Assembly: GCF_020524045.1 (NCBI RefSeq)
Contig: NZ_JAIVKL010000024.1
Coordinates: forward strand, 1 to 59,209
Origin: Metabacillus litoralis
GTDB lineage: Bacteria > Bacillota > Bacilli > Bacillales > Bacillaceae
Length of the DNA: 59,209 bases
Direction: 5' to 3'
Position 1 is the stretch's first letter. Each line of letters opens with the position of its first letter. A model generated the notes under the pieces. It searched no databases. It saw nothing but the letters and a program-made list of their open reading frames with translations, and had not been told where the DNA came from. A program made the position numbers and the translations under genes. This document shows positions 30,301-38,212 of this stretch, one piece after another.

Positions 30301-30891
30301 CTAGGTTCTCAACAACATGGATTTATTGATTCAGTAGGATTTGATCTTTATTCTCAAATGCTAAAAGAAGCGATTGAAGAAAGACAAACAGAAGCACCTA
30401 AAGAAAAACCGATCGATGTTGAAATAGATTTACCATTAGATGCTTATTTACCTCAGGATTATATTGTGGACGGACGTCAAAAGATTGATATGTATAAACG
30501 ATTTAGATCTATATCATCAATCCTAGAGCTAGAAGAATTACAAGAAGAAATGATTGACCGATTCGGTGAATATCCGGTAGAGGTTGGTTATTTATTCTCT
30601 ATTGCAAGGCTGAAAGTATTTGCAATGCAAGAAAGAGTAGAAAGTATTAAGCAAGAAAAGGAAGTTATTTCTATTCTGATTGAAGAAGCCGCTAGCAATC
30701 GAATTGATGGTCAAAAGTTATTTGATCTTAGTAATAAATACAATCGAATAGTGGGCCTTGGTATGGAAGGTAGCAGGTTGAAAATGACAGTGGCCACAAA
30801 AGATCTTTCGGCTGAAAGATGGCTAAATATTATAACAGAATTATTAAATGGTCTTGCTCAAGTGAAGAAAGAAGAAATAACTGCTAAATAG
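27361..30891 (+). CDS. mfd: transcription-repair coupling factor Mfd
   Basis: About 1176-residue SF2 translocase that removes stalled RNA polymerase and recruits UvrA. The N-terminal UvrB-like module includes FSVRGGIIDIYPLT. The RNA-polymerase-interaction domain is near 503 (YVVHVNHGIGKYVGIETLE). The RecG-type helicase core has Walker A GDVGYGKTEV (about 650), DEEQ (about 750), LTATPIPRTLHMS and QLRGRVGRS, and a TRCF C-terminal domain follows. I start at TTG 27361, 7 nt after GAGAGGGGGG; an earlier in-frame TTG (27343) overlaps that site. Confidence 0.97.
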   Translation: MNSLQKYFYENDDFKTIVSGIEEGLKEQLVAGLSGSARTVFTAALYHDLKKSLLIVTHNLYQAQKVYEDLLNLLKEDVYLYPVNDLIAAEVAVASPELKAQRIDVLNKLAQGKPSIVIAPVAGVKRLLPPKDHWKKNQYKLTVGQDIDVDNYIHQFVLLGYERVDMVSSPGEFSVRGGIIDIYPLTEDHAVRIELFDTEIDSIRSFNIEDQRSISMLKTVTIGPAVEVIINEESKIRSIEAIETGLAKSLKKMKNDQQKELLVENIQYDLERMRNNQFSQDIFKYSSLFYETPASLLDYVPKDSIIVLDEVSRIQETYEQLDREEAEWYTHLLEEGKIFQDVKISHSYVDVMTKSKQPLIYMSLFLRHVPHTSPQNILNLSCKQMQSFHGQMHLLKTELERWQKSQYAVVFLGVNEERAKKLELVLEDYEINATIQKNTNVLTSGGISIIEGDLQTGFELPMQKLAVITEEELFKKRVKKQVRRQKLSNAERIKSYSELEIGNYVVHVNHGIGKYVGIETLEINGIHKDYLNIKYHGSDQLYVPVDQIDQVQKYVGSEGKEPKIYKLGGSDWRRVKKKVESSVQDIADDLIKLYAEREASEGYAFSPDGEMQKEFELAFPYQETDDQIRSIIEIKKDMERIRPMDRLLCGDVGYGKTEVAIRAAFKAIADGKQVALLVPTTILAQQHFETVRERFQDYPINVGLLSRFRTRKEITETNKGLSNGTVDMVIGTHRLLSKDIKYKDLGLLIIDEEQRFGVTHKEKIKQLKANVDVLTLTATPIPRTLHMSMLGVRDLSVIETPPENRFPVQTYVVEYNGGLVRESIEREMARGGQVFFLYNRVEDIERKADEISMLVPDARVTYAHGKMTENELESVMLGFLEGEYDVLVSTTIIETGVDIPNVNTLIVNDADKMGLSQLYQLRGRVGRSNRIAYAYFTYRKDKVLTEVAEKRLQAIKEFTELGSGFKIAMRDLSIRGAGNLLGSQQHGFIDSVGFDLYSQMLKEAIEERQTEAPKEKPIDVEIDLPLDAYLPQDYIVDGRQKIDMYKRFRSISSILELEELQEEMIDRFGEYPVEVGYLFSIARLKVFAMQERVESIKQEKEVISILIEEAASNRIDGQKLFDLSNKYNRIVGLGMEGSRLKMTVATKDLSAERWLNIITELLNGLAQVKKEEITAK

Positions 30892-31107
30892 CTTTAAGTT
30901 ATCGTGATAAGCAAACACTAGTAAGGAAAATCAGGGATTTATCAAAAAAACGCTTTCAACATGTATATTACATCACTTGTGAAGGATACTAAATTTAACA
31001 AATGGTGATTGTTACATAAACAACTAGCTCCTGTTAAATAAACCATTCTTCAGGAAAAAACAATCATCTTTTTTTCCTATCATCCGATGAAAGTGAGGCA
31101 ACGTAAG

Positions 31108-31644
31108 ATGAAAGCAACTGGTATTGTTCGTCGCATTGATGATTTAGGTCGAGTAGTTATTCCAAAGGAAATCCGTAGAACTCTACGTATACGAGAAGGA
31201 GATCCATTAGAAATATTTGTGGATCGTGATGGTGAAGTTATTTTAAAGAAATATTCACCAATTAGTGAACTAAGTGATTTTTCTAAAGAATATGGAGATG
31301 CCTTATTCGATAGTCTAGGTCATCAGGTGTTAATCTGTGATAGAGACACATTCATTGCTGTTTCAGGTGGTTCTAAAAAAGAATACCTTAACAAAAACAT
31401 TGGTGAAGTTGTCGAACAGGTTATGGAGGAAAGAAACTCCGTTTTAAAAACTGATGCCGGAGACACTCAGATTGTCTCAGGCTTTGATGAAGAAATTAAA
31501 TCGTATACGATTGGACCAATTGTGGCAAATGGAGATCCTATTGGAGCAGTTATTATCCTTTCCAAAGATCAATCAATTGGCGAAGTTGAACATAAGGCAG
31601 TAGAGACTGCTGCGGGATTTCTAGCAAGGCAAATGGAACATTAA
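31108..31644 (+). CDS. spoVT: stage V sporulation regulator SpoVT
   Basis: 178-residue forespore transcription factor tuning sigma-G genes. The N-terminal AbrB-like swapped hairpin (ATGIVRRIDDLGRVVIPKE, residues 3-21) closely resembles AbrB encoded at 8364. The C-terminal GAF-like domain (about 55-178) includes LICDRDTFIAVSGGSKKEYL and VETAAGFLARQMEH. ATG 31108 lies 9 nt after GTGAGG; an in-frame ATG at 31087 precedes that site. It sits in its own unit after mfd. Confidence 0.96.
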   Translation: MKATGIVRRIDDLGRVVIPKEIRRTLRIREGDPLEIFVDRDGEVILKKYSPISELSDFSKEYGDALFDSLGHQVLICDRDTFIAVSGGSKKEYLNKNIGEVVEQVMEERNSVLKTDAGDTQIVSGFDEEIKSYTIGPIVANGDPIGAVIILSKDQSIGEVEHKAVETAAGFLARQMEH

Positions 31645-31651
31645 TTCATGT

Positions 31652-31684
31652 AAAAGAGGTAGCGACTTCGCTACCTCTTTTATT
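31652..31684 (+). terminator. terminator after spoVT
   Basis: Perfect 14-bp stem AAAAGAGGTAGCGA / TCGCTACCTCTTTT. Confidence 0.9.
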
Positions 31685-31707
31685 ATGGGGGAAGAAAGTT
31701 TTTACAT

Positions 31708-31842
31708 ATTGTTGGTGTCTAACTCCAGCGCCATTATGTCTAGGTTCTAGTTAAATAGGAATTGAAACGATTGTGCGCCATCTATTCCTTTTAGACTTAA
31801 ATTTGCACCCTAAGGCCAAGCTCCTTGCACTATTCTTAGTGG
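31708..31842. repeat. degenerate intergenic repeat, copy C1
   Basis: Contains GGTGTCTAACTCCAGCGCC, a form of the TGTCTAGCTCCAGCGCC sequence I know as an abundant Bacillus intergenic repeat, followed by an AATAGGAA...CTATTCC inverted pair and CTATTCCTTTTAGACTTAA. That last block recurs at 58776-58794 (copy C2). Confidence 0.5.
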
Positions 31843-31884
31843 ATAATTCAACTAAAGTTAAAAGCAACTTGAGAATGTTGTATA

Positions 31885-31893
31885 TGTTATAAT
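31885..31893 (+). promoter_or_regulatory. extended -10 promoter candidate for yabM
   Basis: TGTTATAAT at 31885-31893, an extended -10 with perfect TATAAT, 31 nt upstream of yabM; the -35 region is poor. Confidence 0.4.
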
Positions 31894-31923
31894 TTAGGAT
31901 AGAAAAACTTGAGAGGAGTAGGT

Positions 31924-33510
31924 ATGAACATCCAGAAAAACAATGTTTATCTAGCTATGCAAGGAGCGGTAATACTAACAATTGCTGGGTTAGTCACAAA
32001 AATATTAAGTGCAGCATACCGGGTTCCTTATCAAAATATTGTAGGAGATATAGGGTTTTATATCTACCAACAAGTTTACCCTTTTTATGGGATGAGTGTT
32101 ATTTTAGCTACATCAGGTTTTCCTGTGATTATTTCAAAGGTTATGCTAGATCATAGTTATGAAAAACCCTATCATATACGCTCTAAAGTTATGACTGTTT
32201 CTGTACTTTATCTCCTTGTTATTGGTTTATTAACATTTTTTCCTTTATTTAGTTATTCTGTTCAAATTGCTAATCATATGGGAGACAGTCACTTAGCATC
32301 ACTCATTAAAGTGACATCTTTTTCATTTTTACTTATTCCTTTTGTATCGATCATAAGAGGTTTTTTTCAATCTGAGCAGAACATGAGTCCAACTGCTGTT
32401 TCACAAGTTATCGAGCAAGGAATAAGAGTGTCCCTTATTTTAGCAACCTCTTATTTTATGCTACGAATGGGCTTTGATTTATATGCTACAGGTATTGGAG
32501 CTCTTTTGTCATCAATAGTTGGAAGTGTAGCTGCATTTATCTTTCTATTGGTTTTATGGTATAAGAAAAGTCAACAATTAAATATAGGTTGGAATTTAAC
32601 AGCACCTATTAGGTCAATAAGTATTGTAAGATCTCTAGTGAAATATAGCATAACTATAGGTCTTAGTAGCTTATTGCTAATCTTTATTCAGTTAATCGAT
32701 GCGCTCAATTTATATTCTTTACTCGTTTCTACAGGTATGGATGAAACATTGGCAAAAAAAACAAAAGGGATATATGATAGAGGGCAACCACTTATTCAAT
32801 TAGGAACTGTAGTCGCAACGTCATTAGCGTTATCACTAGTTCCTGTGCTTGCTAATGCAAAGGCAAAAAAAGATAATGAATTTATACAAGAACAACTAGA
32901 GTTGTCACTGAAATTATGTATTGTCATTGCAGGTGGTGCAGCAGCCGGTTTAATGGCAATCATGAAACCAACGAATATTATGCTATTTACAAATGAAGCT
33001 GGAACTAATGTGTTAATCGTGCTAAGTTTTTCAGTTTTATTTACATCGCTTGCTTTAACTCAATTTGCGATTTTACAAGGACTTGGTTATACCTTTTTCC
33101 CAGCAGTTTCTGTGTTACTAGGAGTGGGTATAAAATATTTATCAAATGTATGGCTTATACCAGAAATGGGTGTGAGTGGTGCTGCATTTTCAACTGTAGT
33201 TGCCTACGGAGTTGTAGTTGTTATGACACTAATTTATATGCTTAGTAAAGGGTATCATTTCCCGGCATTTAAGCATTTGTTAAAGGTTGTCATTTCAATA
33301 CTTGTGATGGTGCTTTGTTTATCGGGCATTTTACAGATAATTGAAAGTTACTTCAGCTTTGATAACAGGCTGTTTGCTACCTTAATTTCTCTAGCAGGAG
33401 TTGTTATTGGTGGTAGTGTTTATGGCATGATGATTTTAAAACTGAATGTTTTTACTAAAACAGAACTTGTAAATATTCCAATAATTAATAAAGCGATAAA
33501 ATTGAAATGA
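31924..33510 (+). CDS. yabM: YabM, polysaccharide-export (MurJ/SpoVB-like MATE superfamily) membrane protein
   Basis: 528-residue integral membrane protein with about 14 hydrophobic segments spread along its length, of the MVF/polysaccharide transporter group (relatives MurJ, SpoVB, YkvU). The N-terminus AMQGAVILTIAGLVTKILSA and IVGDIGFYIYQQVYPFY are typical. The substrate is unknown; lipid-linked cell-wall precursor export is the family expectation. ATG 31924 follows GAGAGGAGTAGG. yabN follows after 9 nt. Confidence 0.9.
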   Translation: MNIQKNNVYLAMQGAVILTIAGLVTKILSAAYRVPYQNIVGDIGFYIYQQVYPFYGMSVILATSGFPVIISKVMLDHSYEKPYHIRSKVMTVSVLYLLVIGLLTFFPLFSYSVQIANHMGDSHLASLIKVTSFSFLLIPFVSIIRGFFQSEQNMSPTAVSQVIEQGIRVSLILATSYFMLRMGFDLYATGIGALLSSIVGSVAAFIFLLVLWYKKSQQLNIGWNLTAPIRSISIVRSLVKYSITIGLSSLLLIFIQLIDALNLYSLLVSTGMDETLAKKTKGIYDRGQPLIQLGTVVATSLALSLVPVLANAKAKKDNEFIQEQLELSLKLCIVIAGGAAAGLMAIMKPTNIMLFTNEAGTNVLIVLSFSVLFTSLALTQFAILQGLGYTFFPAVSVLLGVGIKYLSNVWLIPEMGVSGAAFSTVVAYGVVVVMTLIYMLSKGYHFPAFKHLLKVVISILVMVLCLSGILQIIESYFSFDNRLFATLISLAGVVIGGSVYGMMILKLNVFTKTELVNIPIINKAIKLK

Positions 33511-33519
33511 GGTACATAG

Positions 33520-34989
33520 ATGGGTAAAAAAATAACAATTGTTGGCTTAGGGGCTGGAGATTTAAATCAGTTACCTTTTGGTGTCTATCAATTGCTTAAA
33601 AACACAAAGAATTTATATTTACGTACTAAAGAACATCCTGTTATAGAGGAATTATCAAAAGAAATAAAATATGAGGCCTTTGATTTAATTTATGAGCAAC
33701 ATAACGATTTTGATGATGTTTATTCAACTATTGCAAGCGTCCTTTTAGAAAAGGCAAATGATGAAGATATCGTATATGCTGTTCCAGGGCATCCTCTAGT
33801 TGCTGAGAAAACGGTACAAATCTTATTAACTGAAGGAAGACAAAAGGGCTATACTATTTCAATTGAAGGTGGACAAAGCTTCCTAGATGCAACTTTTCAA
33901 GCGCTGGAGGTTGATCCTATTGAAGGTTTCCAGCTTGTTGATGCCTTTGGGTTACAAAGTGCTAAACTTCAGTTAAGAGGCCATGTCGTCATTACACAAG
34001 TGTATGATCAAATGATAGCATCTGACGTTAAATTAACCTTAATGGAACAGTTACCAGATGATTATAAGATTAAGATCGTGACAGCAGCTGGAAGTAGTTC
34101 ACAAATCATAAAAGAAGTAGAGTTATTTGAACTAGATCGTGAGACAACAGTAAATAATTTAACAAGTGTTTATGTCCCTCCCGTAAAAAATGGAGAGTTG
34201 CTCAACCATCAGTTTGATTCGCTACGAAATGTGATTGCTGAATTACGTGGTCCAAATGGGTGTCCTTGGGATAAAGAGCAGACACACTCATCACTAAAAA
34301 AGTATCTAATTGAAGAGTGCTATGAGTTAATTGAAGCGATCGAAAAAGATGATATTGACCATATCGTTGAAGAACTTGGGGATGTTTTATTACAAGTTGT
34401 TCTACATGCACAAATTGGTGAAGACGAAGGAATGTTTTCTATTGATGATGTGATTAAAGGAATAGCAGAGAAGATGATTCGCAGACATCCACATGTATTT
34501 GGACAACTTACTGTTTCTGATACAGAGGAAGTACTGTCAAATTGGGATGAAATAAAAAGGGCTGAAAAGGAAGATAGAAATGAGACATCAATTCTCGATT
34601 CAGTAGCCAAAACGTTACCTGCTCTCTCGAAAGCTTTTCATCTACAAAAAAAAGCAGCAAAGATAGGATTTGACTGGCCTTCTGTTGATGGGGCATGGTT
34701 AAAAGTAAAAGAGGAAATAAAAGAACTTGAAGTTGAATTTGCAAAGAACCAAGATAACCCCTTACTGCTAAAGGAATATGGTGATGTGCTTTTTGCTCTT
34801 GTTAATGTAGGTAGACACTATAAACTAGAACCAGAGGAAGCGTTAACTTCTACAAATATAAAGTTTTATGATCGTTTCCATTATATTGAAAAAAAAGCAA
34901 TAGAAAATAAAAAGCAGCTTCATGATCTGTCTTTAGAAGAAATGGATAATTATTGGAATGAAGCAAAGAAAATAGAAAAAGAGGGCTGA
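33520..34989 (+). CDS. yabN: YabN, tetrapyrrole methylase-MazG pyrophosphohydrolase fusion
   Basis: 489-residue two-domain protein. The N-terminal half (about 1-215) has a tetrapyrrole-methylase fold (TIVGLGAGDLNQLPFGV, VYAVPGHPLVAEKT). The C-terminal half (about 225-489) is a MazG NTP pyrophosphohydrolase with two helical repeats carrying the EExxE...EELGDVLLQV and KEYGDVLFALVNVGR metal motifs, plus GPNGCPWDKEQTH. It probably cleans up non-canonical nucleotides; the role of the first domain is unknown. It is 2 nt from rqcP. Confidence 0.93.
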   Translation: MGKKITIVGLGAGDLNQLPFGVYQLLKNTKNLYLRTKEHPVIEELSKEIKYEAFDLIYEQHNDFDDVYSTIASVLLEKANDEDIVYAVPGHPLVAEKTVQILLTEGRQKGYTISIEGGQSFLDATFQALEVDPIEGFQLVDAFGLQSAKLQLRGHVVITQVYDQMIASDVKLTLMEQLPDDYKIKIVTAAGSSSQIIKEVELFELDRETTVNNLTSVYVPPVKNGELLNHQFDSLRNVIAELRGPNGCPWDKEQTHSSLKKYLIEECYELIEAIEKDDIDHIVEELGDVLLQVVLHAQIGEDEGMFSIDDVIKGIAEKMIRRHPHVFGQLTVSDTEEVLSNWDEIKRAEKEDRNETSILDSVAKTLPALSKAFHLQKKAAKIGFDWPSVDGAWLKVKEEIKELEVEFAKNQDNPLLLKEYGDVLFALVNVGRHYKLEPEEALTSTNIKFYDRFHYIEKKAIENKKQLHDLSLEEMDNYWNEAKKIEKEG

Positions 34990-34991
34990 AT

Positions 34992-35255
34992 ATGAGATTA
35001 GATAAATTTTTAAAAGTATCGAGAATCATTAAAAGAAGAACTTTAGCGAAAGAAATTGCCGATCAAGGAAGAATTAGTATTAATGGTACTCCAGGAAAAG
35101 CAAGTTCAAATGTAAAAGTTGGGGATGAGCTTTTGATTCGTTTTGGTCAGAAATTAGTGACTGTAAAGATTGAAGACCTAAAAGAGACGACAAGGAAAGA
35201 AGAAGCAACAAATCTTTATCAAATTCTTAAAGAAGAAAGATTAAATGAGGAATAA
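34992..35255 (+). CDS. rqcP: ribosome quality-control factor RqcP (S4 domain, YabO)
   Basis: 87-residue S4 RNA-binding protein (RLDKFLKVSRIIKRRTLAKE at residues 2-21, DQGRISINGTPGKAS). In B. subtilis RqcP helps RqcH add alanine tails on stalled 50S subunits by stabilising the P-site tRNA. It is related to Hsp15. It starts at ATG 34992 after GAGGGCTGA, coupled to yabN. About 108 nt separate it from the sporulation pair yabP-yabQ. Confidence 0.94.
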   Translation: MRLDKFLKVSRIIKRRTLAKEIADQGRISINGTPGKASSNVKVGDELLIRFGQKLVTVKIEDLKETTRKEEATNLYQILKEERLNEE

Positions 35256-35363
35256 GTTCTCATCGTAATCTGTCTTTCCTTTTCATAGAGGCTTGTTCTA
35301 AACCGTATTACTTTTACATAAACATGTAAAAGAAAATCCTTTATTAGAATGCGGGGGTAGAAC

Positions 35364-35675
35364 ATGAATCAATACTATGATAATAATTCGTCTGTGCATA
35401 AAGGCACTGTTCAGGAACATGATGTGATCATGAGAGGCAGAAAATTATTGGAAATTACAGGTGTAAAGCAAGTTGAAAGTTTTGATAATGAAGAATTCTT
35501 ATTAGACACTGTTATGGGTGCTTTAGCTATCAGGGGTCAAAACTTGCAAATGAAAAATTTAGATGTTGATAAAGGTATTGTCTCAATTAAAGGGAGCAGG
35601 ATTTATGATCTTATCTATTTAGATGAGCAGCACGCGGAGAAAGCTAAAGGACTCTTTAGCAAGTTATTTAAATGA
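35364..35675 (+). CDS. yabP: spore protein YabP
   Basis: 103-residue YabP/YqfC-family protein of unknown biochemical function, expressed in the mother cell in B. subtilis. The family core ITGVKQVESFDNEEFLLDTVMG and MKNLDVDKGIVSIKG is clear. ATG 35364 follows GCGGGGGTAG. Its stop overlaps the yabQ start (ATGA), so the two are made together. Sigma-E control is expected but I could not read a convincing promoter. Confidence 0.92.
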   Translation: MNQYYDNNSSVHKGTVQEHDVIMRGRKLLEITGVKQVESFDNEEFLLDTVMGALAIRGQNLQMKNLDVDKGIVSIKGSRIYDLIYLDEQHAEKAKGLFSKLFK

Positions 35676-36307
35676 GTTTAACAACGCAGTTTTATACAAT
35701 GCTTGCAATGTTTGGGATGGGAAGTTGGGTTGGGGCAGCTCTAGATACATATGGTCGCTTTTTAAAGCGGCCATTAAGAGCTAGATGGGTTGTATTTATC
35801 AATGACTTACTGTTCTGGATCATGCAAGGCTTGATCCTATTTTACCTGTTGTTGCTCGTAAATGAAGGTGAACTAAGAGTCTATATATTTCTAGCTGTAT
35901 TATGTGGGTATGCTGCTTATCAAAGTCTTTTAAAGACAATCTATTTGCGTATTCTTGATCAATCAATAAAGACAAGCATTAGTATATATCGCATTGTCAT
36001 CAATATTGGCCAAGCAATAATAATTAAACCTATCGTGTTATTATTTCAGTTAACTATCACTATTTTATTAGGAATTTTAAAATTTCTTTGGAGTTTAACA
36101 AAATGGGCTTTCCAAATCCTTTATTCTTTCGTTAAAATAATAGTAGCGCCATTTTGGCTAATAGTAAAACTTTTGTGGAAACTTATTCCGATGGGTATTC
36201 GGCAGTTTATCATAAAGAATATCAGTAAATTAGCAGGAATTAACAAAAAGATAAAGAATATAACTATTAATATAAAATTATGGTGGCAACGGATAAAGAA
36301 GAGGTAA
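35672..36307 (+). CDS. yabQ: spore cortex synthesis membrane protein YabQ
   Basis: 211-residue membrane protein required for the spore cortex in B. subtilis. About five hydrophobic segments are visible (for example LTTQFYTMLAMFGMGSWVGA near the N-terminus and LLFWIMQGLILFYLLLLV), ending in a basic tail (KIKNITINIKLWWQRIKKR). The C-terminal half is unusually rich in Ile, Leu, Trp and Lys and likely diverged. ATG 35672 overlaps the yabP stop; divIC follows after 11 nt. Confidence 0.9.
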   Translation: MSLTTQFYTMLAMFGMGSWVGAALDTYGRFLKRPLRARWVVFINDLLFWIMQGLILFYLLLLVNEGELRVYIFLAVLCGYAAYQSLLKTIYLRILDQSIKTSISIYRIVINIGQAIIIKPIVLLFQLTITILLGILKFLWSLTKWAFQILYSFVKIIVAPFWLIVKLLWKLIPMGIRQFIIKNISKLAGINKKIKNITINIKLWWQRIKKR

Positions 36308-36318
36308 GGAGGAAAAAC

Positions 36319-36687
36319 ATGAGTCTCGAAAGATCGAAGAAAATAACCGAACTACAATCACAATATATGATGCAGCAGGAGAGACAGCAACAAATATCGA
36401 AAAGACGCAAAAGAGGCTTATTTAGAAGGCTCGTAATGTTTGGGATTTTAGCTATTATCTCTTCTGCCATTATGCTAACCACCATTTTAAGTCAGTCAAA
36501 TGCTATTGATGAAAAGCTAGAAAAAAAGCAACAGCTTAGTGAGGAAATAACGAGTTTGCAAAAAGAAGAGAAGATTTTAAGGGAAGAAATTGTTAAACTT
36601 AATGATGATGAGTATATTGCAAAAATTGCAAGAAGAGACTATTTTTTATCAGATGATAACGAGATCATCTTTAATATAAAAGAGTAG
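36319..36687 (+). CDS. divIC: cell-division protein DivIC
   Basis: 122-residue FtsB-like divisome protein. A basic cytoplasmic N-terminus is followed by one transmembrane segment (LVMFGILAIISSAIMLTTIL, about 38-57), a leucine-rich coiled coil (about 64-96: EKKQQLSEEITSLQKEEKIL) and a short C-terminal domain with YIAKIARRDYFLSDDNEIIF. It partners FtsL and DivIB at the septum. ATG 36319 is 6-7 nt after AAGGAGGA. Confidence 0.95.
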   Translation: MSLERSKKITELQSQYMMQQERQQQISKRRKRGLFRRLVMFGILAIISSAIMLTTILSQSNAIDEKLEKKQQLSEEITSLQKEEKILREEIVKLNDDEYIAKIARRDYFLSDDNEIIFNIKE

Positions 36688-36692
36688 CCTTG

Positions 36693-36722
36693 TTGACACT
36701 CGATTTTTTATTTATGTATAAT
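36693..36722 (+). promoter_or_regulatory. sigma-A promoter of yabR
   Basis: Perfect TTGACA (36693-36698) and TATAAT (36717-36722) with an 18-bp spacer, immediately after divIC. Confidence 0.8.
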
Positions 36723-36777
36723 AAGATATAATGGATTTGAATGATTTTTTATTTGTTTAAGGAGGAGCATTATTTTT

Positions 36778-37260
36778 ATGTCGATAGAAGTTGGCAGCAA
36801 GTTACAGGGTAAGGTGACGGGCATTACAAATTTTGGAGCATTTGTTGAACTTCCAGGAGGTTCTACAGGTCTCGTACACATCAGTGAAGTTGCCGATAAT
36901 TATGTGAAGGATATTAATGATCACTTAAAAGTCGGAGACGAAGTTACAGTTAAAGTTATAAATGTTGAAAACGATGGTAAAATTGGTTTGTCAATAAAAA
37001 AAGCAATTGACCGTCCAGAGCGCCCAGAACGTCCAGAACGTCCAGATCGTCCGAGAAGCACAGATCGTCCAAGAAATACAGATCGCCCAAGAGGTGGTTC
37101 AGATCGTTCAAGACCAAGAGGAAATGAATTCCGTAGCAATCCAAAAGAAAACTTTGAACAAAAAATGAGTCGTTTCTTAAAGGATAGTGAGGATCGTTTA
37201 TCTTCATTGAAGCGAAATACTGAATCAAAACGCGGTGGTCGCGGAGCAAAAAGAGGATAG
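36778..37260 (+). CDS. yabR: S1 RNA-binding domain protein YabR
   Basis: 160-residue protein: an N-terminal S1 domain (about 1-75: GSKLQGKVTGITNFGAFVEL, TGLVHISEVADNYVKDI, GKIGLSIKKA) joined to a basic, low-complexity tail. The tail has tandem RPE/RPD and TDRPR units (residues about 79-105) and a Gly-Arg-rich end. It probably binds RNA or ribosomes; the precise role is not established. ATG 36778 follows AAGGAGGAG with a long 12-nt gap. Own promoter and terminator. Confidence 0.92.
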   Translation: MSIEVGSKLQGKVTGITNFGAFVELPGGSTGLVHISEVADNYVKDINDHLKVGDEVTVKVINVENDGKIGLSIKKAIDRPERPERPERPDRPRSTDRPRNTDRPRGGSDRSRPRGNEFRSNPKENFEQKMSRFLKDSEDRLSSLKRNTESKRGGRGAKRG

Positions 37261-37288
37261 CTTGCTGCTTTCATATACATGTTACTTA

Positions 37289-37329
37289 GAGGAAAACATC
37301 TTTTATCGATGTTTTCCTTTTTGGTTTTT
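37289..37329 (+). terminator. terminator after yabR
   Basis: AGGAAAACATC / GATGTTTTCCT stem with a T-rich tail. The 37330-37517 gap that follows is gene-free. Confidence 0.85.
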
Positions 37330-37517
37330 AAAAAGTATGAAATAGGCACTTAGTTTCTGTGCCTAGCTCAAAGCTTATCATTGAAGCTCATAAGATTATT
37401 AGGAATGATTAAAAAAAATTCTCTACATCAAATGGCTGCCTGGAGGGGTAATCAAAACTTTACCGTATTTCACAAACAGTTTTATTCGGATTAAACATTT
37501 ATATTTTTAAATATGTA

Positions 37518-37546
37518 TTGACGAATCTGTCTATCGATTGTATTAT
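37518..37546 (+). promoter_or_regulatory. tRNA operon promoter
   Basis: TTGACG (37518-37523), 17-bp spacer, TATTAT (37541-37546), about 50 nt before tRNA-Met. Confidence 0.65.
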
Positions 37547-37598
37547 ATTTCTTGTGCCTTAGAAAGGCATTCTGGAATATTAAAGTTATTTTAATTAT

Positions 37599-37675
37599 GG
37601 CGGTGTAGCTCAGCTGGCTAGAGCGTACGGTTCATACCCGTGAGGTCGTGGGTTCGACTCCCTCCGCCGCTACCA
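37599..37675 (+). tRNA. tRNA-Met (CAT), elongator type
   Basis: 77-nt cloverleaf with encoded CCA, resembling B. subtilis elongator tRNA-Met. The acceptor GGCGGTG pairs with CGCCGCT, the anticodon loop is TTCATAC, and the variable loop AGGTC. The T-stem reads GTGGG / CCCTC, giving a U-U mismatch at the second pair (positions 50/64), which is unusual. It is in the trnSL-like position between yabR and spoIIE. Confidence 0.95.
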
Positions 37676-37687
37676 TAATTTAATCAT

Positions 37688-37759
37688 GGCCCGTTGGTCA
37701 AGCGGTTAAGACACCGCCCTTTCACGGCGGTAACACGGGTTCGAATCCCGTACGGGTCA
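37688..37759 (+). tRNA. tRNA-Glu (TTC)
   Basis: 72-nt cloverleaf without encoded CCA: acceptor GGCCCGT pairs with ACGGGTC, anticodon loop CTTTCAC, T-arm ACGGGTTCGAATCCCGT. The discriminator A is followed by TAG, so CCA must be added after transcription. It is 12 nt after tRNA-Met and co-transcribed with it. Confidence 0.96.
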
Positions 37760-37762
37760 TAG

Positions 37763-37794
37763 AAAAAACTAGTTGCTTAGCAACTAGTTTTTTT
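37763..37794 (+). terminator. tRNA operon terminator
   Basis: AAAAACTAGTTGC / GCAACTAGTTTTT perfect stem with 3-nt loop and T-run, directly after tRNA-Glu. Confidence 0.9.
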
Positions 37795-37797
37795 ATT

Positions 37798-37922
37798 GAG
37801 CTTTTTTAAGTGAACTTTATTGTTATTAGAATCCTGATGGACACAACACTGTATAAAATCTAGTGGCATCGTTTCTTCTAGAAAGTATATTTATGAGGAA
37901 GAAAACTCTTTCAGAAAAGAGC
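37798..37922 (-). repeat. intergenic inverted-end repeat, copy A4
   Basis: 125-bp reverse-orientation, shorter copy, ends GAGCTTTTTTAAGTGAACTT and CTCTTTCAGAAAAGAGC, with the shared CTAGTGGCATC block. After it, 37943-38200 has a TGTGTCTAGTTCTAGC fragment resembling family C and otherwise nothing recognisable before the spoIIE control region. Confidence 0.65.
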
Positions 37923-38212
37923 GTTAATTAAATATGAATTTTTTATGTGTCTAGTTCTAGCAATAGCAATTAGCGGATCTGAGGCTTAACAAGACACACA
38001 TGTTGTTCCTATCATATGTAACTTTATGTTAATACCTTTCCAAGTTGTTTTATTCCTCTTGTAGTGGCTCAAACTATGCATTTTTTTAATTCATCTCTAC
38101 TGACCAATCATCTTACCGCTTGTTGTGATGAACAAAGTGTTATTGCTTTTCTAACATGTTTCTCAATATTTTGACGTATGTTTTAAGAAAAGGTTCAGAT
38201 CTATTAGATATT

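Noticed and set aside
37012-37095. Short tandem DNA repeats, considered as a CRISPR-like array
   Set aside because: Repeat units are codon-length and contiguous, lack spacers and sit in frame within yabR.
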